DNA of 64,000 nt from Prauserella flavalba (GTDB lineage: Bacteria > Actinomycetota > Actinomycetes > Mycobacteriales > Pseudonocardiaceae), in NCBI RefSeq assembly GCF_003202235.1, contig NZ_MASU01000002.1, positions 124,001 to 188,000 on the forward strand. The letters run 5' to 3'. The notes below the pieces were generated by a model that made no database searches, was not told the origin of the DNA, and worked only from the letters and a program-made list of their open reading frames with translations. Both the position numbers and the translations under genes were made by a program. Shown here piece by piece: positions 18,072-28,241 of this stretch; within the stretch, counting starts at the first letter, position 1; every line of letters starts with the position of its first letter.

Positions 18072-20897
18072 CTATTGCTCCATGTGGGTGGTGGTGACTC
18101 CACGGATCGGCACCGCGTAGTCCAGGCGGAAGATGCTCACCGGCTCGAAGAGCTTGTCGCCCTCCAGATAGGTCGGCACCGGGGTCTGCCTCGCCAGCTG
18201 CAGCAGCGGCGCGTGCGGCCCGCCCGCACCGGCCGACAGTGACACCCCGGCGAGCCAGCGGATGCTCGGCCCCGATGCGAAGCGGTACCGCACCGGCTCG
18301 GAGAGCCCGTTCGCCACCGACGACGGCACGCGGCACGGCAGCACGAACGCGTCCACCCAGTCCAGGATCACCGGCTCCGACACGGGCACCAGCTCGGCCA
18401 CCGGCACCACCTTCGGCAGCCTCGGAGCACCGACCGCGATCCAGCCCTCGCCGTCGGCCCGGTCGGTCGCGACGATCCGCACCTGCGCTGCGTCGCCGGG
18501 TTCGAGCCGCGCGTCCCGCCAGGCGCCGTCCTTGTCCAGGCCGAGGCCGTGTTCGCGCAGCACGGTGCCGTGCTCGTCGGCGAACTCCACCTTCGCCGAA
18601 ACCTCACCCTGGCCGCCGATCGGCACCACCAGCGGTGGCAGGTCCGCCGCACCGGCGCCCTCCGGCAGCCGGTACCAGTCCGTGGTGACCGTTCCGGCGG
18701 CGCCGCCGCTGCCCCACACCGGCGCCTCGGAGGTTCCGTAGGGCGCCACGGGCGCCACCTCGGCGGGGAAGCCCCCGTTCACGACGAAGCCGTCTGTTGA
18801 CGCGGGCGCCCCGCCGCTCGGCAGCAGGCCGGCCCTCAGGTCGGGTTCCACCCGCAGCCAGTCCTCCACCCCGCAGCCGCCGCCGGACAACGACGCGAGG
18901 TTCGACCGGCCGATCGTGTAGGTGTCCCAGCGCGGCACCATCGCGTACGCCATCGTCGCCACCTCGACCACGACCGTGCCCATCGCCACGACCACCACCA
19001 ACCAGCCCGGCTGGCGCAGCAGGCGCCACGCGCCGAACAGGCCGGCGACGGCGATCACGAGGCCGAGGACCAGTACCGCGTCGGCCGCGTCGATGTTGCG
19101 CAGCCCGGGCTCGACCATCGCCCACTTGACGTTGAGGCTCGACACGTACCACCAGCGCGACGGCGCCGAGAGCGCCAGCACCACCGCACCCGTGAACACG
19201 GCCATGACCAGCGACTTCTCCCACGAACGCCGCAGCGCACCCCGCGTGATGGTGTAGACGGTCACCGCGATCACGAGCGTGCCCAGCCCGGCCAGCGCGC
19301 CGAAGTGGTGCGTCCACTTCGTCGGCGTGAACGCCAGCGCCACCAGGTACAGCGCGCTACCCGCGAGCAGCCGCCGCGAGGGACCCGCGGCGAGGCCGGG
19401 AAGGCGCCGGAAGGCCAGCAGCGCCGCGAGCACGAGCATCGAGGCGAACATCAGCAGCACCGGCATCCTGCGGTTGAGCGCGCCCTCCACCTGCGTGCTG
19501 TCGAACAGCGTCTCGTAGCGCGTGAGCTCGTCGGTGACGCCGTAGCTCGGACCGATCTCCGTGCGCACCTCGGTGGCGTGCAGCACGGCCGAGAGCGACT
19601 GGTCGTAGAACATCAGCAGCAGCGCGCTCGCGCCCGTGCCCAGCAGCACCGCGACGACGAGCCCCCAGTGCCCGCGCACGAGCCGCACGATCGGGGGCAG
19701 GGCCGCCAGGAACGGCATGAACGCCGCCACCCCGGTGGGGGTCACGGCCACGGTCGCGCCCGCGACGACGACGCCCAGCGCGAGCGGCGTGAACGCACGC
19801 GTCGCGATCGCCCGCTCCACCAGCGCGAACACCACCAGTGAGCCGAACACGATCCACGGCTCTGGCCGCACGCCGACGTCGTAGGGCAGGTACCAGACGA
19901 GGAACAGGGCGGCGCTCGCCCAGCGCAGCAGCAGCCGGGGGCCCGCGGTGAACCTGCGCAGCAGCACGCGGTCGATCAGCAGCCACGAGGCGAAGCCGAG
20001 CAGCACCGACGGCAGCCGCAGGAACCATCCGCTCGCGGTGAGCTCGGCCAGCGGCCGGTACAGCTCGTAGAACCAGCCGAACGGGGCCTCCGGCGCGTTG
20101 AACCAGCGGAAGTAGTTGCCGACGTAGCCGGTGTCGGCCTCGGACTTGAGCATCGTGACGATGTAGCCGTCGTCGACGGTCAGCGCGCCGATGACCGCCC
20201 AGACCAGCAGCGTCGCCGCGACGGCTCCGTCCGCGAGCGTCGGCCGCCACCAGCGCTCCGGCAGCACCCGCACCCGCCGCGTTCTCGGCGCCTCCCAGCG
20301 GTGGAGCAGCACGAGCATCGCCACGAGGCTCGCCACCGACAGGACGCCCGCGATGATCTTCAACGCGCTCGGGTCCGTCTGGTACCGGGTGTCCGGAACG
20401 ACCGTCGCGCGCAGGTCGGTGCTCCCACTCAGGTCCGTGAACAGCCCGTTCACGGCAGGCGGCTGCCCGCTCCGACCCACCTCGGTGCCGTCCACCAGGA
20501 CGCGTGTGCCATCCGCGCCGGAGTGCAGCGCCCACTCACAGTCGGCGCTCCTCGCCTGCCGGGCCAGCTCCTCGTCGCCCAGGCTCACCACGACGGAGCC
20601 GCCCTCCGCCCGCACCGTCAGCCCGGCCGGGCTGGGCTGCTCGCCCGCCACGCCCTCCGGCGGCGTCGTGGACAGCACGAGCCCGTCCCCGAGCGCGGCG
20701 GCGTCGGCGCAGGTGAACGTCACGTCGAGCCGCTCGGGCTCGTAGGGGAAGAGCGGCAGCGCCGTGCTCTCGGTCTCCTGCGCCGACGGCCATTCGTAGG
20801 TCGTCACGTCCTGGTTGACCGGTGCCAGCACGAAGAGCACAGCGGTCAGCGCCGAGAGGAGTCCGAGGCCGGCGATCGTCCAGCGGTGAGAGGACAC
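18072..20897 (-). CDS. emb: Arabinofuranosyltransferase EmbA/B/C type (GT53)
   Basis: A 941-residue membrane arabinosyltransferase that adds arabinofuranose from decaprenyl-phospho-arabinose to the cell-wall arabinan. After TM1 comes a periplasmic carbohydrate-binding-like domain (about residues 30-190), then about a dozen TM helices. The catalytic acidic loop VDDGYIVTMLKSEADTGYVG and the FRWFNAPEAPFGWFYELY segment are diagnostic (about residues 245-290). The C-terminal soluble domain (about 640-941) holds GGCGVEDWLRVEPDLRAG and a jelly-roll-like sugar-binding region. Only one emb gene is present, where mycobacteria have three. GTG start at 20897. It is convergent with ubiA and divergent from an AftB-like gene. 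Emb proteins are the ethambutol target. Confidence 0.94.
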   Translation of the reverse strand: MSSHRWTIAGLGLLSALTAVLFVLAPVNQDVTTYEWPSAQETESTALPLFPYEPERLDVTFTCADAAALGDGLVLSTTPPEGVAGEQPSPAGLTVRAEGGSVVVSLGDEELARQARSADCEWALHSGADGTRVLVDGTEVGRSGQPPAVNGLFTDLSGSTDLRATVVPDTRYQTDPSALKIIAGVLSVASLVAMLVLLHRWEAPRTRRVRVLPERWWRPTLADGAVAATLLVWAVIGALTVDDGYIVTMLKSEADTGYVGNYFRWFNAPEAPFGWFYELYRPLAELTASGWFLRLPSVLLGFASWLLIDRVLLRRFTAGPRLLLRWASAALFLVWYLPYDVGVRPEPWIVFGSLVVFALVERAIATRAFTPLALGVVVAGATVAVTPTGVAAFMPFLAALPPIVRLVRGHWGLVVAVLLGTGASALLLMFYDQSLSAVLHATEVRTEIGPSYGVTDELTRYETLFDSTQVEGALNRRMPVLLMFASMLVLAALLAFRRLPGLAAGPSRRLLAGSALYLVALAFTPTKWTHHFGALAGLGTLVIAVTVYTITRGALRRSWEKSLVMAVFTGAVVLALSAPSRWWYVSSLNVKWAMVEPGLRNIDAADAVLVLGLVIAVAGLFGAWRLLRQPGWLVVVVAMGTVVVEVATMAYAMVPRWDTYTIGRSNLASLSGGGCGVEDWLRVEPDLRAGLLPSGGAPASTDGFVVNGGFPAEVAPVAPYGTSEAPVWGSGGAAGTVTTDWYRLPEGAGAADLPPLVVPIGGQGEVSAKVEFADEHGTVLREHGLGLDKDGAWRDARLEPGDAAQVRIVATDRADGEGWIAVGAPRLPKVVPVAELVPVSEPVILDWVDAFVLPCRVPSSVANGLSEPVRYRFASGPSIRWLAGVSLSAGAGGPHAPLLQLARQTPVPTYLEGDKLFEPVSIFRLDYAVPIRGVTTTHMEQ

Positions 20898-21020
20898 CGT
20901 TGAACCCTAGGGAAGACGACCTTGCTCGCGCGCACCCACCTTGGCCGCGGGTCAACCCACTCGCGGCCACGCGTGATCTGGTCGGTAGCTTACGAACACA
21001 TGCCCGACAGGCGGGGAGAG

Positions 21021-23186
21021 ATGACCACGACAGCCGACACGGACAGACAGAGCGAGACCGCAGGCGACGAGACCGAGTCCGCCCCGGAGTCGCCGAGGAC
21101 CGCCGAGCCCGGCAGGCGTTTCCGCACCCTGCTGGCCCGGCGAGATCGTCTTGCCTGGCTGATCGGCGGCCTCTCGCTCGTGCTGGGCGGCGTGTTCGTG
21201 GTCGTGGACATGGCCTACAACCAGGGCAACCTCGTCGCCCCGCTCGACGACGTCTACATCCACCTGCAGTACGGCAAGCAGCTCGGCGAGGGGCACCCGT
21301 TCCAGTACAACACCGGTGACCCGATCAGCACGGGGGCGAGCAGCCTGCTCTACGCGTTCGTGCTGGGCGCCGCCTACGTCGTCGGCTTCAAGGGCGCGCT
21401 CTTCCTCACGTTCGCCGTGCTGTTCGGCGTCCTCTGCATGGCCATCACGGCCGGGCTCGTCTACCACCTCGGCCGCGCGCTCGTGAGCCGAGCCGTCGGC
21501 GTGTGGGCCGGCGTCCTCGTGGCCGTGAGTGGCCCGCTGCTGTGGGGCGCGGCGAGCGGCATGGAGGTCGGGCTGACGTCCCTGCTGGTCACGGGCTCGG
21601 TACTGGCGTTCGTCAAGGAGCGGCCCTCGATCCGGTTCCGGTGGACGCCGCTCATCGCCGCCGCGATGGCGCTGGTCCGGCCGGAAGGCATGATCTTCGC
21701 GATCATGCTCTGCGGCGCGATGCTGTGGACGCTCTGGGGTGCGCGGCGCGAGCGGAAGGTCCCCCTGCCCGCGCTGTGGACCCTGCTGCCGCTTGCCGCC
21801 ACCGCGGCGCAGTACCTCTTCTACCGGCTCGCCACCGGCACGTTCACCGCCAACGGTGTGCAGTCGAAGTCGCACCTCAACGACCGCCCGGTGTTCTACC
21901 TCGGCCAGTTCATCGACCGCACGGTGGCCAACATCCGGGGGGCCGTCGACTACTTCAACGGCATGAACGGCCAGGACTTCGCGTTCCCCGGCATGCTCGT
22001 CGTGTTCCTCGTGGGCCTGGCGTACCTGCTGGTCACGCGCAGGCGGTGGCGCCCGCTGCTGCTCGCGGTCGGCCTCGGCTTCGGCGCCGTCGTGGTGTCG
22101 GTGTCGACGCTGTCCACGGCGCTGATCCACGAGCTGCGCTACTTCCACCCGTTCCTGCCGCTGTACATCCTGTTCACCGTCTGCGGCGTCTACGCACTCA
22201 CGCGCGTGGCGTTCGCGGAGCGCGCACGCCGCATCGGGATGCACGTGCTGCTCGTGGTGGTCCTGCTGTTCTCGCTGGTCGCGCTGCCGACCTGGGGGGT
22301 GCGGCTCGGGCGTGAGGCGGCCACCATCCGCGACACCGACGTCTCGCTGGGCGCCTGGATCGACGGCAACCTGCCGCAGGACGCGATCGTCGCGGTGAAG
22401 GACGTCGGCGCCGTCGCCTACTTCGGCAACCGCAAGGTCATCGACACGATCGGCCTCGCGACCAACGGCCTCGCCGAGGCCAGCAACAACGGCACCGGCT
22501 CGCTCTACGAGGCGCTGCGCAAGCTGCCGCCCGGCGAGCGCCCCGACTACTTCGCCATCTACGAGCCGCAGCCGGGCGCGCCGATGCGACCCCTGGTCGA
22601 CGCGGGCATCCTCGGCCCGGAGCCGCTGCAGACGCTGCCCGTGCGCGCACCCGCCGACCTCACCGGCTTCCGGATCGTGCCGTTCGAGGACCTCAAGGTC
22701 TACGAGGCGCACTGGCAGCTGGCGGGCAGCGGTGAGGCGTGCCCCGTGCCCGGCGATGTGCGCGACTACCTCAACGCGGGTGACCTGGAGAGCGAGGAGG
22801 CGCACGACTACGAGGCGCGGATGGAGCAGCCGAGCCTGCAGCCCAACAGCCTGCTGCGCAGGCAGGACGACGTGATCGACAGCGGCAGGGTGATCGTGGG
22901 CGGCGAGGCGTTCACGGCGCACAACCTCCAGCCGGGCAAGCCGCTGAAGATCACCGGCCGGATTCTGGCGCCGGGCGAGGAGCGGTCGGTGCGGGTGCTC
23001 GTCGACGGCCGCGAGGTCGGCGTCTGGCAGCTCGGGCCGAAGCGCGACAGGTGGACGAACGAGTCGTTCACCGTGCCCGGTGACGCGATCACGGCCTCGA
23101 CGGTCTCGGTGGAGCTCGCACCGGTTCGCCCGATGCTGAGCCCCTACCCCGAGTACACCTCCTTCGGCTACTGGTTCATCCAGTAA
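21021..23186 (+). CDS. AftB-like GT-C membrane glycosyltransferase with C-terminal soluble domain (second of three)
   Basis: A 721-residue protein: an acidic, Ser/Glu-rich cytoplasmic tail of about 45 residues, about 10 TM segments, then a soluble C-terminus of about 190 residues. The first outer loop reads LDDVYIHLQYGKQLGEG, and SGMEVGLT, VRPEGMIF, HELRYFHPFLPL and VIDTIGLATNGLAEA align in order with the AftB-like proteins at 11639 and 44205, but the YYGxLLPN motif is replaced by TGTFTANGVQSK. It could be an arabinosyl- or other lipid-sugar-dependent transferase. ATG 21021 after GGGGAGAG is preferred; ATG 21000 is an alternative. Lies between emb (divergent) and dprE2 (convergent). Confidence 0.7.
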   Translation: MTTTADTDRQSETAGDETESAPESPRTAEPGRRFRTLLARRDRLAWLIGGLSLVLGGVFVVVDMAYNQGNLVAPLDDVYIHLQYGKQLGEGHPFQYNTGDPISTGASSLLYAFVLGAAYVVGFKGALFLTFAVLFGVLCMAITAGLVYHLGRALVSRAVGVWAGVLVAVSGPLLWGAASGMEVGLTSLLVTGSVLAFVKERPSIRFRWTPLIAAAMALVRPEGMIFAIMLCGAMLWTLWGARRERKVPLPALWTLLPLAATAAQYLFYRLATGTFTANGVQSKSHLNDRPVFYLGQFIDRTVANIRGAVDYFNGMNGQDFAFPGMLVVFLVGLAYLLVTRRRWRPLLLAVGLGFGAVVVSVSTLSTALIHELRYFHPFLPLYILFTVCGVYALTRVAFAERARRIGMHVLLVVVLLFSLVALPTWGVRLGREAATIRDTDVSLGAWIDGNLPQDAIVAVKDVGAVAYFGNRKVIDTIGLATNGLAEASNNGTGSLYEALRKLPPGERPDYFAIYEPQPGAPMRPLVDAGILGPEPLQTLPVRAPADLTGFRIVPFEDLKVYEAHWQLAGSGEACPVPGDVRDYLNAGDLESEEAHDYEARMEQPSLQPNSLLRRQDDVIDSGRVIVGGEAFTAHNLQPGKPLKITGRILAPGEERSVRVLVDGREVGVWQLGPKRDRWTNESFTVPGDAITASTVSVELAPVRPMLSPYPEYTSFGYWFIQ

Positions 23187-23194
23187 CCCCCGCT

Positions 23195-23247
23195 GCAGTG
23201 AAGGCCACCTTGCCTGCGTTGAACGCGGGCAAGGTGGCCTTCACTGC
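23195..23247. repeat. Palindrome family A, copy 3
   Basis: 53 bp with 25-base arms that begin GCAGTGAAGGCCACCTTGCC, one mismatch near the centre (GCGTT against CGCGG) and a TGA centre. It sits 9 bp after the AftB-like stop and 24 bp before the dprE2 stop, between convergent genes, as a two-way terminator would. Confidence 0.88.
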
Positions 23248-23271
23248 GGTTGGGCGGAGCTGCTCGGTGGG

Positions 23272-24027
23272 TCAGATGGGCAGCTTGCGGAAGATGGGCC
23301 TCGGCACGTGCCGCAGCGCCGACATCACCCAGCGGAAGGTGCCGGGCGCCCACACGAGGTCCTTCCCCGCCTGGGAGGCGTTCACGGCGATCTCGGCCAC
23401 CTGCTCGGCGGTCTGCTCCAGCGGGGCCTTCCCCATGCCCTCGGTCATCTTCGTGCGCACCTGGCCGGGACGGACCACGGTCACCGTGACGCCGGAGGGC
23501 TTCAGGGCCTCGCCGAGGCCGAGGAAGAAGCCGTCGAAACCGGCCTTCGTGGAGCCGTACAGGAAGTTCGACCGCCGCACGCGCTCACCGGCGACCGACG
23601 ACAGCGCGATCACCTTGCCGTGCGCCTGCTTCTTGAGCTTGTCCGCGAGTGCGACGCCCACCGAGACGGCGGCGGTGTAGTTCACGGTCGCCAGCTCGAC
23701 GGCCTTGGCGTGGTCCTGCCAGACCTCCTCGGCGTCGCCGAGCAGCCCGAAGGCCACCACGGTCACGTCGATGTCGCCGCCCTCGAACGCCTTGTCCAGC
23801 ACCGCGGGGTGCGAGGCCGTGTCCTTGGCGTCGAAGTCCACAGTGGAAACATCGGCGCCCTTGGCCTCGAGCCGCTTGGCGGCGGCGTCGAGCCGCGCGG
23901 AGGGCCGTGCCGCCAGCACGATCCTCAGTGGACGCTTCGCGAGGTACTGCTCGGCGATCGCCAGCGCGATGTCCGAGGTGCCGCCGAGCAGCAGCAGCGA
24001 CTGGGGGTTGCCCACCGCGTCGATCAC
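23272..24027 (-). CDS. dprE2: Decaprenylphosphoryl-2-keto-ribose reductase
   Basis: Second half of the epimerase that converts decaprenylphosphoryl-ribose to decaprenylphosphoryl-arabinose: reduces the 2-keto intermediate with NAD(P)H. The 251-residue short-chain dehydrogenase has the cofactor motif [15 protein letters not shown] (about residues 13-27), the catalytic YGSTK (Tyr and Lys, about 158-162) preceded by [10 protein letters not shown], and the conserved C-terminus [15 protein letters not shown] start at 24027 overlaps the dprE1 stop (GTGA) and has AGGAGG eight bases upstream. The first residues [16 protein letters not shown] match mycobacterial DprE2. Confidence 0.96.
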   Translation of the reverse strand: MIDAVGNPQSLLLLGGTSDIALAIAEQYLAKRPLRIVLAARPSARLDAAAKRLEAKGADVSTVDFDAKDTASHPAVLDKAFEGGDIDVTVVAFGLLGDAEEVWQDHAKAVELATVNYTAAVSVGVALADKLKKQAHGKVIALSSVAGERVRRSNFLYGSTKAGFDGFFLGLGEALKPSGVTVTVVRPGQVRTKMTEGMGKAPLEQTAEQVAEIAVNASQAGKDLVWAPGTFRWVMSALRHVPRPIFRKLPI

Positions 24028-25406
24028 AGTTCCAGCCTCCTGGCCATGTCCGAGATGAATACGCCGTCGGGGTCGACGGAATGGCGGACCTTGCGCCACT
24101 CGTCGAGGCGGGGGTACATGCGGTGGAAGGTCTCCGCGGCGGTGCGCGAGTCCTTCGCGGTGTAAAGCCGCCCGCCCGCGGCCAGCACGTCCTCGTCGAG
24201 CTCCTGGCAGAACCGGCCGAGGCCGTCCTTGGTGGGGAAGTCGACGCTGAGCATCCAGCCGGGCGAGGGCCACGACAGCGGGGCCGGGTTGGCCTCGCCC
24301 ATCCGCTTGATCACGTTGAGGAACGAGTAGTGCCCCGAGTTCGCGATCTTGCGGCACATGCGCTTGAGCTCGTCCTCCCGCCCGAACGGCACGGAGAACT
24401 GGTACTGCAGGAAACCGGCCGAACCGTAGCCGCGGTTCCACTCACTCAACATGTCGAGCGGGTGGTAGAACTGCGTCAGGTTCTGGATCTTGCCGCGGGC
24501 GCCCTTCTTCGGCACCGTCCGGTGCCAGAGCTGGCCGAGCATCGTCGCGGTGACCTTGTTGACGAGCTTGTTGGGGAAGACGTCCGGGATCGTCATCAGC
24601 ACCGGCGCGTCGAACTTGAGCGGGTCGGCCTTCAGCTTCTCCGGCAGCTCGTCGAGCTTGGCCAGCGAGCCGCGAGAGAACGTGGCGCGGCCGAGCCTGC
24701 CGTCCCGCGAGATCAGGTCGGGCACGGCCATCGAGTAGTCGTAGTTGAGGTCGGAGCCGTTGGTGAACAGCTCCAGCGTCTCGTCGAGGTTCGAGGTGCG
24801 GTCGGCGTCGACGACGAAGTACGCGGACTCCGTCTTCTTCATCCGCACCTTGGCCCGCACGATGATGCCGGTGAGGCCGATTCCGCCGACCGTCGCCCAG
24901 AACAGCTCCGACTCCGGGCCCTCGGGCGTGATCGTGCGCACCCTGCCGTCGGCCGTCAGCAGGTCCATCGACAGCACGTGGTTGCCGAAGCTGCCCGCGC
25001 TATGGTGGTTCTTGCCGTGGATGTCGTTGGCGATGGCGCCGCCGATCGTGACCTGGCGCGTGCCCGGCAGCACCGGCACCCACAGCCCGTGGGGGATGGC
25101 CGCGCGCATGAGCGCGTCCAGGCTCACCCCGCCGTCGACGTCCACCGTCGCGCTGTCCGGGTCGATCGAGTGGATGCGGTTCAGCGCCGTCATGTCGACG
25201 ACGAGCCCGCCCGCGTTCTGCGCGGGGTCGCCGTAGGAGCGTCCGAGGCCGCGAGCGATGACGCCGCGCTCACCGGCCTGCGTGACCGCACGCGCGATCG
25301 TCTCGACGTCGGGCGTGCTCAGCACGTTCGCGATCGTCGGGGCTGTGCGGCCCCACCCGGCGAGTGCCCTGCGTTCGGTGTGGGGTTCTGGAGTCGCTGC
25401 GCTCAC
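24024..25406 (-). CDS. dprE1: Decaprenylphosphoryl-ribose 2-oxidase (DprE1), Ser at the benzothiazinone-target cysteine
   Basis: FAD enzyme that oxidises decaprenylphosphoryl-ribose at C2, acting with DprE2 to make the arabinose donor. The 460 residues match the family length. FAD-binding PCMH region: [16 protein letters not shown] (about residues 46-61), [20 protein letters not shown] (the His of DIHGKNHH is the flavin-contacting residue) and SFGNHV. The C-terminal substrate domain reads [16 protein letters not shown] where mycobacteria have a cysteine before VDFP, the residue alkylated by benzothiazinones; here it is serine. DMARRLEL ends the protein as in mycobacteria. GTG start at 25406; the frame is open upstream but unrelated. 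Operon with dprE2. Confidence 0.96.
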   Translation of the reverse strand: MSAATPEPHTERRALAGWGRTAPTIANVLSTPDVETIARAVTQAGERGVIARGLGRSYGDPAQNAGGLVVDMTALNRIHSIDPDSATVDVDGGVSLDALMRAAIPHGLWVPVLPGTRQVTIGGAIANDIHGKNHHSAGSFGNHVLSMDLLTADGRVRTITPEGPESELFWATVGGIGLTGIIVRAKVRMKKTESAYFVVDADRTSNLDETLELFTNGSDLNYDYSMAVPDLISRDGRLGRATFSRGSLAKLDELPEKLKADPLKFDAPVLMTIPDVFPNKLVNKVTATMLGQLWHRTVPKKGARGKIQNLTQFYHPLDMLSEWNRGYGSAGFLQYQFSVPFGREDELKRMCRKIANSGHYSFLNVIKRMGEANPAPLSWPSPGWMLSVDFPTKDGLGRFCQELDEDVLAAGGRLYTAKDSRTAAETFHRMYPRLDEWRKVRHSVDPDGVFISDMARRLEL

Positions 25407-25476
25407 CCGGCCCAGGGTAGCGATGCCCGTGTGCGAGACTCGGACCGGACAGATTCCCGGCCGATGAGGTAGTGCA

Positions 25477-25923
25477 GTGGTGGCGACCGACTCCCAGGCC
25501 AGTGAGGCGGCGAGCAGGCCCGCTTCTCCCGGTCTGCTGGCACAACTCGTTCGATTCGCGCTCATCGGTGGTTTCTGCGCGCTGGTCGACTCCGGCATCT
25601 ACTGGTTGCTGCTCCAGGCTGGCACGTGGGTGCATCTGGCGAAAGCGATCAGTTTCATCGCCGGCACCACGACGGCATATTTCCTTAACCGCCGCTTTAC
25701 TTTCACCGCGGCACAAAAGGGCGGAGCCGGGCAGATCGGCGGCTTCATGCTGCTCTACACGGTGACGTTCTTCGTCAACGTCGGCACCAACGCGCTGGCA
25801 CTGGAACTGCTGCCCGAGTTCCAGTGGCGCGTCGCGCTCGCGTGGATCATCGCGCAGGGCACGGCGACCACGATCAATTTCGTGATGCTGAAGTGGGTCG
25901 TGTTCCGCGAACCCCGTGCGTGA
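25477..25923 (+). CDS. GtrA-family membrane protein (Rv3789-like)
   Basis: A 148-residue four-TM protein of the GtrA family ([20 protein letters not shown] near residue 25, [20 protein letters not shown] in the middle). In Mycobacterium the equivalent gene next to dprE1 has been proposed to help move or recruit decaprenyl-phospho-arabinose for arabinan synthesis; the same role is inferred from the neighbouring dprE1, here divergent with 70 bp between. Two adjacent GTG codons (25477, 25480) follow GAGG; either could start translation. Confidence 0.88.
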   Translation: MVATDSQASEAASRPASPGLLAQLVRFALIGGFCALVDSGIYWLLLQAGTWVHLAKAISFIAGTTTAYFLNRRFTFTAAQKGGAGQIGGFMLLYTVTFFVNVGTNALALELLPEFQWRVALAWIIAQGTATTINFVMLKWVVFREPRA

Positions 25924-26008
25924 CGGCCTTGTGCGTTGTCCCCAGGGATGGCCTGTACCTTAGCTGGCAGCCCCCCGTGAAATGTTTTCCTTGGAGGACT
26001 GAGGTCTG

Positions 26009-27949
26009 ATGCCCGGTAAAGCCGCTCCGGCAACCGCACAACAGCCGGCCACGAACGGCAAAGCCCCGGCGAGCGAGGAGCAGGCGCTGTTCTCCGAGCA
26101 CACCCCGCAGGGCAGGCTGCTCGCCCAGCGCGGCCTCTTCGCGGGCCCTTCCGACGTGGTGAGCAAGGACCTCTACTCCGACATCACGGAGGGCGTCGCC
26201 TCCCGCAAGCGCGAGAGCGTCACGCTCGAGCCGTCGGCCCGGGTCTCCGGCAACACCTACTTCGGACGTTTCCCCGCGAGCTACTGGCAGCGCTGGACCA
26301 ACGTCCCCGCCGTCACCGTCGAGGCCACCGTCACCGGCTCCGGCCACCTGGCCGTGCGGGCCTCCGACGTCGAGGGTGAGCCCCGCACCATCAGCGCCAC
26401 GTCGGTGGAGAACGCCAAGCAGCCCCGGACGGTCACGCTCGAGGCCAAGCTGGACAAGTTCTACGACGGCGGCGCGCTGTGGCTCGACCTGGAGACCGAG
26501 GCCGGTGAGCGGCTGACCGTCTCCGACGTCCGCTGGACCGTCGAGCCGCCGGCGAAGGTGCGCCCGACCGCGGTGACCATCTGCACCATGAACCGCGCCG
26601 ACGACTGCCTCCATAACCTTCAGGCGCTCGCCGACTCGCTGCCCGCGCTCGACACGCTCGACGCCATCTACGTCGCCGACCAGGGCACCGACACCGTCGA
26701 CTCCCGCGACGGCTTCGCCGAGGTCGCCGAGCGGCTCGGCGCCAAGCTGCACTACATCAAGCAGCCGAACCTCGGCGGTGCCGGCGGCTTCACGCGCGGG
26801 CTCTACGAGGTCGCCGGTCACACCGAGACCGAGCACGCCAACGTGCTGTTCATGGACGACGACGTGCTGCTCGAACCAGACCTGGTGATCCGGTTGACGG
26901 CGTTCTCCAACCGCGCCGCGAACCCCATGATCGTCGGCGGGCAGATGCTGAACCTGCTGCACCCGAACCAACTGCACGTCGGCGCCGAGTACGCGCGGCT
27001 CAACACGCTCGAGCCCGGCCAGCCCGTCGCGCACAGCCTCACCACCGCCGACCTGCTCGGTGTCGACGAGGAGTCCGGCAAGCCGAACCGGCAGGAGCGC
27101 CGCCTCGACGCCGGCTACAACGGCTGGTGGTCGTGCCTCATCCCGTACGAGGTCGTCAAGGAGATCGGCTACCCGATGCCGTTCTTCTTCCAGTGGGACG
27201 ACGCGGAGTACAGCTACCGGGCGCGCGCACACGGGTTCCCGACCGTCACGCTGCCCGGCGCAGGCGTGTGGCACGCGGACTTCCACTGGAAGGACTGGGA
27301 CGAGTGGCACCGCTACTTCAACCTGCGTAACTCGATCATCACGGCGGCCCTGCACAGCCCGTTCGACCTCAACGTGCTCTCCCGCGTGCTGATGGCCCAG
27401 CTCGTGCGGTATCTGCTCGGGATGCAGTACGGGCTCTCGGCGACCCTGATCAAGGCGGTCGAGGATTTCCTCGAGGGGCCGGACATCCTGCACGACGGCG
27501 GCGTCGCCGCGATGAAGGAGATCAGGGAGATCCGGGCGCAGTACCCGGAGACCAAGCGGTACCCGGCCACCGACGTGCCTGGCATCGCCTCCAACGACAT
27601 CGGCATCATCAACACCGCGCCGAGGCCCAGCATGCAGCGTCTGGTGCTGCTCAAGCGCATCCTCAACCGCGTGCTCGGCAAGCACCGGTTCGCGCTCGGC
27701 GCCATTCCGAGCGACGAGGCCCACTGGTGGCACGTGTCGCTGTTCGAGACGGCCGTGGTCACCGACGCCTCACAGGAGGGCGTGCGGGTGCGGCGTTACG
27801 ACCGCGACCGCATGTTCGACCTGGCCAAGCGCGGCGTGCGCACCATCCAGCGGCTCCGCAAGGAGGGCCGCGCGGTGCAGGCGCAGTACAAGCGCGCGCT
27901 GCCAGAGCTGACCAGCCGCGACAACTGGACGCGGCTCTACCGGCTGTGA
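26009..27949 (+). CDS. glfT2: Galactofuranosyltransferase GlfT2 (galactan polymerase)
   Basis: Polymerises the cell-wall galactan from UDP-Galf at the inner membrane face, alternating beta-1,5 and beta-1,6 links. The 646-residue protein has an N-terminal beta-rich domain (about 65-185), then a GT-A (GT2) domain with VTICTMNRADDCLHNLQALA, the metal-binding LFMDDDVLLEPD (DDD near residue 290), the catalytic WDDAEYSYRARAHG (about residue 395) and HADFHWKDWDEWHRYFNLRN, which is very characteristic of this enzyme. C-terminal helices follow. ATG at 26009 follows GGAGGA/GAGG. Flanked by the GtrA-like gene upstream and a terminator hairpin downstream. Confidence 0.96.
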   Translation: MPGKAAPATAQQPATNGKAPASEEQALFSEHTPQGRLLAQRGLFAGPSDVVSKDLYSDITEGVASRKRESVTLEPSARVSGNTYFGRFPASYWQRWTNVPAVTVEATVTGSGHLAVRASDVEGEPRTISATSVENAKQPRTVTLEAKLDKFYDGGALWLDLETEAGERLTVSDVRWTVEPPAKVRPTAVTICTMNRADDCLHNLQALADSLPALDTLDAIYVADQGTDTVDSRDGFAEVAERLGAKLHYIKQPNLGGAGGFTRGLYEVAGHTETEHANVLFMDDDVLLEPDLVIRLTAFSNRAANPMIVGGQMLNLLHPNQLHVGAEYARLNTLEPGQPVAHSLTTADLLGVDEESGKPNRQERRLDAGYNGWWSCLIPYEVVKEIGYPMPFFFQWDDAEYSYRARAHGFPTVTLPGAGVWHADFHWKDWDEWHRYFNLRNSIITAALHSPFDLNVLSRVLMAQLVRYLLGMQYGLSATLIKAVEDFLEGPDILHDGGVAAMKEIREIRAQYPETKRYPATDVPGIASNDIGIINTAPRPSMQRLVLLKRILNRVLGKHRFALGAIPSDEAHWWHVSLFETAVVTDASQEGVRVRRYDRDRMFDLAKRGVRTIQRLRKEGRAVQAQYKRALPELTSRDNWTRLYRL

Positions 27950-27953
27950 TCGT

Positions 27954-27989
27954 CGGGGTGGTGAGTGCCGGGGGGCACTCACCACCCCG
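27954..27989. terminator. Bidirectional terminator hairpin after glfT2
   Basis: A perfect 16-base stem (CGGGGTGGTGAGTGCC at 27954-27969, matched at 27974-27989) closes a GGGG loop. It fills the gap between the convergent glfT2 and the 80-residue gene on the minus strand. It has no T-run but is very stable, as usual for actinobacterial terminators. Confidence 0.8.
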
Positions 27990-27998
27990 GCCTGCTTG

Positions 27999-28241
27999 TC
28001 AGTGCAGGCCGAACACCTTCCCCTTGCGCTGCAGGTCGTCGATGTAGGCGACCGCGACGTGTGCGAAGTTCACCTGCAGGTTCACGTCCTCTTTGGTGCG
28101 GATGGTCTGGACCGAGCCGTGGTCGAGGTACAGGTAGAGCTGCTTCGTGAGCTCGGCGACGTCGTCGGGATGCACGGTGAACAGCAGCGGTTCCCCGCCG
28201 CTGACCAGGTGCAGGACGAGCGTGGGTTTCTCATCGGCCAT
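27999..28241 (-). CDS. Small protein of unknown function (80 aa)
   Basis: Not recognised. MADEKPTLVLHLVSGGEPLLF begins a compact protein of 80 residues with alternating beta-strand and helix character, no signal peptide or TM segment, acidic overall, ending RKGKVFGLH. The ATG at 28241 was chosen because upstream codons have no protein-like pattern. It is divergent from the espG-like gene 119 bp away, and the two may be co-regulated; a role linked to the secretion cassette is possible but unproven. Confidence 0.65.
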   Translation of the reverse strand: MADEKPTLVLHLVSGGEPLLFTVHPDDVAELTKQLYLYLDHGSVQTIRTKEDVNLQVNFAHVAVAYIDDLQRKGKVFGLH

